Origin: Lonsdalea britannica
Lineage (GTDB): Bacteria > Pseudomonadota > Gammaproteobacteria > Enterobacterales > Enterobacteriaceae
Direction of reading: 5' to 3'
DNA: 10,508 bases
NCBI RefSeq assembly: GCF_946477055.1
Contig: NZ_CAMKXG010000116.1
Span: 1 to 10,508, forward strand
Shown here one piece after another: positions 7,201 through 10,508 of the stretch. Each line of letters starts with the position of its first letter. The stretch's first letter is position 1. The notes under the pieces are model-generated. The model saw only the letters and a list, made by a program, of their open reading frames with translations. It was not told the DNA's origin and searched no databases. The position numbers were made by a program, and so were the translations under genes.

Positions 7201-7762
7201 CCGGTTGCCGGTGGCGTGGTGGTCTAATCTCAGCTCCCTGCGGCGTCAGGGCAAGAAACCCCGCATTGGTTGGGGTGGGGGGAGCAGCCATACCGGCGAT
7301 CTGGAACTGATCGCCGATATCGTGCGAGATTTGGCGGATGAAGTGGAGTGGGTCTTCTTCGGGATGTGCCCTGAAAAATTACGCCCCTATATCCATGAAT
7401 TCCACAAAGGGGTGGATATCGATTTTTACCCGCAGAAATTGGCTTCACTGAACCTGGATTTGGCCCTGGCGCCGCTGGAAGAGAATATCTTCAACCGCTG
7501 TAAGAGTAACTTGCGCTTGTTGGAGTACGGGGCCTGCGGGTATCCGGTTATTTGTACGGATATCGAGCCTTACCAGTGCGACCTGCCGGTCACTCGCGTA
7601 CGCAACCGCTATAAAGACTGGATGGATGCGATCCGCATGCATCTGACCGACCTCGACGCGACTGCGCGAATGGGGGACGAATTACGCCAGGCGGTTTACC
7701 GTGACTGGATGCTCAGCGGCGATAATTTGCTGTTGTGGCAGAAAGCCTGGCTGCCGGATTAA
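4217..7762 (+). CDS. Large multidomain glycosyltransferase, probable flagellin glycosyltransferase (Fgt/RfbC-like)
   Basis: The 1181-residue product appears to consist of four catalytic-type segments. Residues 1-230 are a GT2 (GT-A fold) domain (PLVSIIIPA, with acidic DGD at 95-97). Residues 325-545 resemble an RfbC-type GT2 (IYGDE, RPDFNLDYLLSLPAV, LGGFD) but carry KAGE at 405-408 where an aspartate motif is expected, so it may be inactive. Residues 562-830 are a canonical GT2 domain (SPLVSIIIPTKDE, NND at 654-656, NDVDLCLK at 759-766, HEGS at 784-787). Residues 855-1181 form a GT-B-like domain (MSDQTGCGHYRI, PRIGWGGGSSHTGDL from 1015, LLEYGACGYPVICTD around 1103). There is no signal peptide, so it is cytoplasmic and could modify flagellin before export. 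Long RfbC-like enzymes beside fliC glycosylate flagellin in Pseudomonas. The flagellin target is inferred from position only. The next glycosyltransferase gene starts 73 bases on. Confidence 0.88.
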   Translation: MNKSPLVSIIIPAQEPRYFELALLSATLQDYDNVEIIVHDASADTLIESAVYKASDVSRHPIRYFRCESHDISEHDLCAESLTFAEGKYINFLSDGDVLREDHVRLLTAVMEEDDSVVLSSSRRRRIDGEGQILNDIAETAYPFSGNVQIRGQSVIHYLTRYATNFVGELSCVLVRQEMLSPKTLFTLNGVKLNYTAPLAFYLALLRDGDLAMLSEPLTDRRVPAERVDGSISGAEFQEQAAYFREVQNSIFFARDVENMDVLEIADLDQKEHFYTFDLKKGMKAALEGKKEESTTPDWVASRYPTASESVLIKEYLGQHLDGREFGIVILDSEGDEEKLGATVESLETIESDGVQLKRIILTSSSEMASRFPTCTVLEIRQEILVRTLNEVVREQTFDWLMLVKAGELFTAGGLLMTSLGLVTAQGCSAIYGDELICGKDGQLGLSCRPDFNLDYLLSLPAVMTRHWLFNRELFLSLGGFDTKYASCMELEYILRLIEQQGMGSIGHLAEFLTISGELEISTNEDEIAVLDRHLQRRGYASGKAIATLPGHYRMVYGHQESPLVSIIIPTKDELPVLVACVTSLLEKTRYRNYELLIVDNNSETPEAKAWLDGLAKVDPNRIRVIRYPHAFNYSAINNMAAEQARGEYLLLLNNDTAVVQPDWLDNMLNHALRPEVGIVGAKLVYPDGGIQHGGVILGLRGPAEHPFNGDPMDAPGYMQRLKVDQNYSVVTAACLLIRKSIYQQVNGLDEEAFKVSYNDVDLCLKVREAGYLTVWTPFATVMHEGSVSQKKVDTSAQEAKRKRFQSEQLAMYEKWLPVIARDPAYNINLSLNGRGFEMEQDAGLIWRPLTWRPLPVVMAHMSDQTGCGHYRIIKPFNALKEANMIDGKLSSVYLNTPTLTRYEPEVLVLQKQVSAYFHDWIERISKLNNTFKVYELDDYLPNIPLKSVHRAGLPKDALKAMRKSLGFMDRFVVSTQPMAEAFAGIHDNIHVVENRLPVAWWSNLSSLRRQGKKPRIGWGGGSSHTGDLELIADIVRDLADEVEWVFFGMCPEKLRPYIHEFHKGVDIDFYPQKLASLNLDLALAPLEENIFNRCKSNLRLLEYGACGYPVICTDIEPYQCDLPVTRVRNRYKDWMDAIRMHLTDLDATARMGDELRQAVYRDWMLSGDNLLLWQKAWLPD

Positions 7763-7773
7763 TGTGACATTCT

Positions 7774-7814
7774 CCGGGGGACGCAACGATCGCCGACCCC
7801 GGCTAGACTTTTTT
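7774..7814 (+). terminator. Weak terminator or attenuator-like hairpin between the glycosyltransferase genes
   Basis: CCGGGG (7774-7779) and CCCCGG (7797-7802) pair perfectly around a 17-base loop. Six T residues follow at 7809-7814, but only after a 6-base gap. The large loop and displaced T-run argue against efficient termination, so partial read-through into the second gene is likely. Confidence 0.35.
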
Positions 7815-7835
7815 GGTTCATTGAGCAGATGAAAT

Positions 7836-8666
7836 ATGATTAACGGAAAAAAAATTGGGGTAGGGATAATAACTCATAATCGTCCAGATGAGTTAATCAA
7901 GCTCTATCGCTCCTTGCCGATGGATATTCTGGATGAACTTGTCATTGTGAATGATGGTCATCTTTTCTCCGAGTTTCATGAGATCACGCATACGTTGATC
8001 AATAACCCCGAAAACCTGGGGGTAGGAAAAAGTAAAAACATTGCGTTACGGTATTTACATGAACGCAATGTCGACCATTTTTTCTTGATTGAGGATGATG
8101 TCTATATCAAAAACAAATCCGTATTCGAGCGATATATTCAGGCATCAAGGATCAGCGGTATTCAACATTTCATGTTCAGTCAGGCGACGCCTGCCTGTCT
8201 CGATGAAGTGGTTAAACCGAAAATGAACGCGGATTATGCTGGTGGTCGAATTCAACTATATCAGACATGCGACGGCGCATTTGTTTACTACTCAAAGGCG
8301 TGTATTGACCGTGTGGGATATATGGACGAAACCTATTACAACGCGTTAGAGCATGTGGACCATACGCTGGCGATTATAAACGCGGGCATGCATCCGCCAT
8401 TCTGGTATTTTGCGGATATCGATAACGCGAAAGACTTTATTGGCTTTGACCATAAAGACTTTGAGCATTCGACCATTTTCTCCCAAGAAAATTACACCAA
8501 GAATCAAAAAGCAGCGCTTAACTATTTTCGTGATAAACACGGTGTGCGGGTGAAAGATGTCCCGGACTTAGGTCCGACAGAAACGTTAAAAATATTGAAA
8601 GATATTAAGCGGCGGTACGCGAAACCGGTGCTGTTTCAAATGAAAACGCGCCAGAATAGGCGGTAG
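7836..8666 (+). CDS. Small GT-A (family 2-like) glycosyltransferase, probable flagellin modification
   Basis: The 276-residue protein is a single-domain nucleotide-sugar glycosyltransferase. The N-terminal beta-alpha-beta donor fold is visible (IGVGIITHNRPDELIKLYRS, residues 7-26; VIVNDGH around 36-42). NPENLGVGKSKNIAL (58-71) follows, then the metal-binding acidic triad EDD at 86-88 (FLIEDDVYI). A later EHVDHT segment may hold the catalytic base. No signal peptide or membrane helix is seen, so it is cytoplasmic. The basic C-terminus (RRYAKPVLFQMKTRQNRR) could bind membrane or RNA, or be disordered. The ATG is preceded only by a weak GAGCAG. The gene looks AT-richer than the large glycosyltransferase before it, a hint of separate acquisition. 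The sugar and acceptor cannot be read from the sequence. Position between fliC and fliA points to flagellin glycosylation, perhaps extending a glycan started by the larger enzyme. Confidence 0.87.
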   Translation: MINGKKIGVGIITHNRPDELIKLYRSLPMDILDELVIVNDGHLFSEFHEITHTLINNPENLGVGKSKNIALRYLHERNVDHFFLIEDDVYIKNKSVFERYIQASRISGIQHFMFSQATPACLDEVVKPKMNADYAGGRIQLYQTCDGAFVYYSKACIDRVGYMDETYYNALEHVDHTLAIINAGMHPPFWYFADIDNAKDFIGFDHKDFEHSTIFSQENYTKNQKAALNYFRDKHGVRVKDVPDLGPTETLKILKDIKRRYAKPVLFQMKTRQNRR

Positions 8667-8674
8667 CTGCTGAT

Positions 8675-8753
8675 GGCCAAAACCCTCGCGACTTTATCGA
8701 GATCAACCACGTTCGTTTCGTTGGTCAAAATAAATGGGGGAGGGTTTTGGGCC
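8675..8753. repeat. Long two-tier hairpin after the second glycosyltransferase
   Basis: CCAAAACCCTC (8677-8687) and GAGGGTTTTGG (8740-8750) are perfect 11-bp complements; allowing one bulged G at 8751 the outer GG/CC (8675-8676 with 8752-8753) also pairs. Inside is a second stem, GATCAAC (8701-8707) with GTTGGTC (8720-8726), 7 bp with one G-T pair, around a 12-base loop. The element starts 8 bases past the stop codon. No T-run follows directly. It may be a 3' UTR stability or processing structure, or the core of a small RNA. Confidence 0.6.
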
Positions 8754-8764
8754 GGAGTCTTTTC

Positions 8765-8788
8765 AAACGAAATGGTCGTTTTTTTTTT
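8765..8788 (+). terminator. Probable intrinsic terminator of the glycosyltransferase transcript
   Basis: AAACGA (8765-8770) and TCGTTT (8776-8781) form a 6-bp stem around AATGG, and the T-run continues unbroken from 8779 to 8788 (10 T in all). The stem is AT-rich, so the strength is uncertain, but the long T-run and position favour a terminator separating the glycosyltransferase genes from fliA. Confidence 0.55.
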
Positions 8789-8861
8789 GTAAAAACGATA
8801 ATTTTTCAAAGAGTGAAGACATATTTAATTACAGAGGTTAAAATACGCGGCCACATTTCTA

Positions 8862-8897
8862 CACCCTGGACATAAATGGTGTCCTGCTCATTGGGTG
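8862..8897. repeat. Nested inverted repeats upstream of fliA
   Basis: CACCC (8862-8866) pairs with GGGTG (8893-8897), and inside it GGACA (8868-8872) pairs with TGTCC (8880-8884) around a 7-base loop. No T-run follows. It lies about 200 bases before fliA, upstream of the likely promoter, so it may be a protein site or chance. Confidence 0.35.
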
Positions 8898-8928
8898 GTA
8901 TGATTCTTTATCTTACTTATTTTCAATA

Positions 8929-8946
8929 ATCTGGCAGCAGCCAGAT
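8929..8946. repeat. 7-bp inverted repeat upstream of fliA
   Basis: ATCTGGC (8929-8935) and GCCAGAT (8940-8946) are perfect arms with a 4-base spacer AGCA. The compact dyad with a short spacer is typical of a dimeric regulator site and lies about 100 bases before the likely fliA transcription start. The regulator is unknown. Confidence 0.45.
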
Positions 8947-8983
8947 AGCGGTGTAAAACTTCCTTACCTTTCTTGTATATCTT

Positions 8984-9019
8984 AAATAGCATACTTTTTT
9001 CACGCCTATTCATTCGATT
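8984..9019 (+). promoter_or_regulatory. Tentative FlhD4C2 binding region of fliA
   Basis: AAATAGCA (8984-8991) and the inverted partial half-site CGCCTATTCATTCGATT (9003-9019) are separated by 11 bases. This resembles the inverted AAATARCG half-sites spaced by 10-12 bases known for FlhDC. The outer parts of the half-sites match poorly. Its location just upstream of the fliA -10 candidate is right for a class II activator site. Judged by eye only. Confidence 0.3.
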
Positions 9020-9037
9020 GGCTACACTATACGAACG

Positions 9038-9054
9038 CATAATAGTACCGATAA
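9038..9054 (+). promoter_or_regulatory. Candidate fliA promoter elements (sigma-70 -10 and sigma-28-like -10)
   Basis: CATAAT (9038-9043) matches 5 of 6 bases of the sigma-70 -10 and lacks a good -35, as is usual for FlhDC-activated class II promoters. ACCGATAA (9047-9054) matches 7 of 8 of the sigma-28 -10, but the sequence 11 bases upstream (TATACGAA) matches its -35 poorly. Enteric fliA is known to be driven by both a class II and an autoregulatory sigma-28 promoter, so both calls are plausible. Confidence 0.4.
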
Positions 9055-9079
9055 CTTTATTATCTAGGTGTTTGTCACT

Positions 9080-9802
9080 GTGAGTGAGCTGTATACCGCT
9101 GAAGGAACAATGGACAAAAATTCCTTATGGAAGCGCTATATACCATTAGTGCGCCATGAGGCTCTTCGTTTGCAGGTTCGTTTACCCGCAAGCGTGGAAC
9201 TTGACGACCTTCTTCAGGCCGGCGGCATCGGGCTGCTCAGCGCAGTTGAGCGTTACGATTCCCTGCAGGGGACGGCGTTCACCACTTATGCCGTTCAGCG
9301 CATCCGTGGTGCCATGCTGGACGAATTGCGAAGCCGCGACTGGGCTCCCCGTAGCGTGCGTCGTAACGCCCGAGAAGTTGCTAATGCTATGCAACAGGCC
9401 GAGCAACAGCTGGGGCGAGCGCCAACGGAACAAGAAGTGGCGCAAATTCTCGATATCTCCCTTGAGGACTATCGTCAGATCCTGCTCGATACCAATAACA
9501 GCCAGCTATTTTCTTACGACGAATGGCGTGAGGAACATGGCGACAGCGCCGAAGCATTACTGGAAGGCAACGAAGATGCGAACCCACTGAAACAGCTTAT
9601 GGATGTCAACCTCCGTCAGCGTGTCATGGATGCCATCGATAATCTTCCGGAACGCGAAAAACTCGTCTTGACCCTCTACTATCAGGAAGAGCTCAATTTA
9701 AAAGAGATCGGTGCGGTTCTGGAGGTTGGAGAGTCACGGGTGAGTCAATTACATAGCCAAGCGATTAAGCGCCTGCGCGTTAAATTAATGAATGAAAGTT
9801 AA
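9080..9802 (+). CDS. fliA: Sigma-28 factor FliA for flagellar class III genes
   Basis: FliA directs RNA polymerase to late flagellar and chemotaxis promoters such as the one before fliC, and is held inactive by the anti-sigma factor FlgM until the hook is complete. The 240-residue product shows region 2 (PLVRHEALRL, ASVELDDLLQAGGIGLL, YDSLQGTAFTTYAVQRIRGA, DELRSRDWAPRSVRRN), region 3 (REVANAM, RAPTEQEVAQIL) and region 4 with its helix-turn-helix (LPEREKLVLTLYYQEELNLK, EIGAVLEVGESRVSQLHSQA). I chose the GTG at 9080, which aligns with the known GTG start of E. coli fliA (SLYTAEG, here SELYTAEG) and has TAGGTG at 9065-9070 nine bases before it. An in-frame GTG at 9068 would add four residues without a ribosome site, and the ATG at 9110 would drop the conserved start. 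fliZ follows after 52 bases. Confidence 0.98.
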   Translation: MSELYTAEGTMDKNSLWKRYIPLVRHEALRLQVRLPASVELDDLLQAGGIGLLSAVERYDSLQGTAFTTYAVQRIRGAMLDELRSRDWAPRSVRRNAREVANAMQQAEQQLGRAPTEQEVAQILDISLEDYRQILLDTNNSQLFSYDEWREEHGDSAEALLEGNEDANPLKQLMDVNLRQRVMDAIDNLPEREKLVLTLYYQEELNLKEIGAVLEVGESRVSQLHSQAIKRLRVKLMNES

Positions 9803-9854
9803 TTTGGAAGCGTAGGCCGGTCGCTATCCCTTTTTACTGTCATGGAATGGATTC

Positions 9855-10391
9855 ATGTCTCAGTCAGCCAGGAAGAAACTGCTTCTCAGTCGTTATTTAA
9901 AAGATTTTAAACACAAACAAACTCATTGCTCCAACTGCGGTAAGTCACTTGACCGTGTCTCACTGGTTTACCAATCTAAGCCCCTCAATAAAAAAGCGCT
10001 TGAATATCTGGACAGGAAGATCGATGACGAGACCTGGGAATCGATGCAGGCGGAATTAATTCCTCTGTGCCGCTTCTGCAGTGAAGTCTTCTGTAAGCCG
10101 CCAGCACATTACTTCAATATCAAATCATTTACCCGCTATCTTATCGATCAAACGGAAGTGCAATACAGTACGATGCGAGAATATGTGATTCGTCTGCGTA
10201 GATTGGATGAATTACTTATTACGCGTCATTATCCTTCCGAGCTCCTTGTTGAAAATGAGAGTCTTCAGCAGCAAATTTGCAGCGATATCCCCGATCTGGA
10301 ACAAAACACTTATCGTAGCGCACTGCGTAAATACGATCAGTTTTTGGAATGGGAGAAAAATTTTTCACGGGAAACCGCGTTGATGTTGTAA
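9855..10391 (+). CDS. fliZ: Flagellar regulator FliZ
   Basis: FliZ is a DNA-binding regulator that in enteric bacteria raises FlhDC activity and represses many sigma-S promoters, helping decide between swimming and sessile life. The 178-residue product aligns by eye with E. coli FliZ (183 aa) along its length: LSRYLKDFKHKQTHCSNCGK, then LCRFCSEVFCK, then the alpha-helical region QTEVQYSTMREYVIRLRRL that resembles the core-binding domain of phage integrases, and YRSALRKYDQF. Cysteines 25, 28, 72, 75 and 80 form CxxC pairs. The equivalent cysteines seem present in E. coli, so metal binding is possible but inferred. The ATG has only a weak GGA 8 bases upstream, suggesting lower expression than fliA. 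It is co-transcribed with fliA, as in other enterics. In E. coli fliY follows; here the window ends first. Confidence 0.96.
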   Translation: MSQSARKKLLLSRYLKDFKHKQTHCSNCGKSLDRVSLVYQSKPLNKKALEYLDRKIDDETWESMQAELIPLCRFCSEVFCKPPAHYFNIKSFTRYLIDQTEVQYSTMREYVIRLRRLDELLITRHYPSELLVENESLQQQICSDIPDLEQNTYRSALRKYDQFLEWEKNFSRETALML

Positions 10392-10415
10392 ACCGGGAGA
10401 CTTCAACTATACGTT

Positions 10416-10474
10416 TATAATATGACAGTGTGAAAAGTCTTGTCAGAAGGGGAAGAATATTGCACTGTCATATT
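10416..10474 (+). promoter_or_regulatory. TATAAT box abutting a 12-bp inverted repeat downstream of fliZ
   Basis: TATAAT (10416-10421) is a perfect sigma-70 -10 element but has no recognisable -35 at 16-18 bases. It overlaps the left arm of a perfect 12-bp inverted repeat, AATATGACAGTG (10419-10430) and CACTGTCATATT (10463-10474), with a 32-base spacer. This could be an operator pair over a promoter of the next gene (outside the window), or simply a hairpin in the fliAZ 3' UTR. Confidence 0.4.
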
Positions 10475-10502
10475 GCTGACATCCTTTAGCAGTAATTTTT
10501 TT
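10471..10502 (+). terminator. Weak intrinsic terminator after fliZ
   Basis: Bases 10471-10479 pair with 10486-10494 (9 bp including two G-T pairs) around the loop CATCCT, followed after AT by seven T residues (10496-10502). The stem is AT-rich. Its left arm shares bases 10471-10474 with the right arm of the 12-bp inverted repeat, so the two foldings compete. Confidence 0.5.
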
Positions 10503-10508
10503 AGCAAG

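Noticed and set aside
6803..7291. 162-codon reverse-strand open frame opposite the large glycosyltransferase
   Set aside because: It lies wholly within conserved glycosyltransferase sequence, is rich in Arg and His as shadows of GC-rich genes are, and shows no recognisable domain.
9068..9079. Earlier GTG start for fliA
   Set aside because: The GTG at 9080 aligns with the known enteric start and has TAGGTG at a workable distance; the extra MFVT has no support.
10386..10421. TTGTAA paired with TATAAT as a full sigma-70 promoter after fliZ
   Set aside because: The spacer would be 24 bases, too long for sigma-70, so only the -10 element is noted.

Overview
The window reads as part of the flagellar regulon of a peritrichously flagellated gammaproteobacterium, most likely a member of Enterobacterales. 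FliN, FliP, FliQ, FliA and FliZ all look like close relatives of the enterobacterial proteins, fliA has the GTG start known from Escherichia coli, and fliC has a sigma-28 promoter of the enteric type. I cannot fix the genus from sequence alone. All genes lie on the + strand.

Layout. Bases 1-48 are not genomic: they are an Illumina Nextera P7/i7/transposase adapter left on the end of the contig. The genome begins at about 49, inside fliN. Next comes the end of the fliLMNOPQR operon (fliN partial, fliO, fliP, fliQ, fliR), which codes for the switch C-ring protein FliN and the core of the flagellar type III export gate. A 307-bp gap with a terminator-like element and a class III sigma-28 promoter leads to fliC (flagellin, 368 aa), which ends in a strong intrinsic terminator. 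After a 232-bp gap rich in inverted repeats come two glycosyltransferase genes. The first is a very large multidomain protein (about 1181 aa: three GT2-type segments plus a C-terminal GT-B-like domain). The second is a small, AT-richer GT-A enzyme (276 aa). A 413-bp gap with several hairpins and the probable fliA control region follows, then fliA (sigma-28) and fliZ. The window ends in a 117-bp tail with a 12-bp inverted repeat and a weak terminator.

How the genes fit together. FliOPQR build the export gate through which FliC is secreted, and FliN docks export substrates and switches rotation. FliA transcribes fliC from the sigma-28 promoter, and FliZ tunes the hierarchy. The two glycosyltransferases between fliC and fliA occupy the position where flagellin-modification islands are found in many Enterobacterales, so they probably glycosylate Ser/Thr residues of the flagellin. 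No sugar-nucleotide biosynthesis genes are present, so the donor would have to come from housekeeping pools or another locus. The most distinctive biology is this compact two-gene glycosylation module. The most important technical point is the adapter contamination at the left end.
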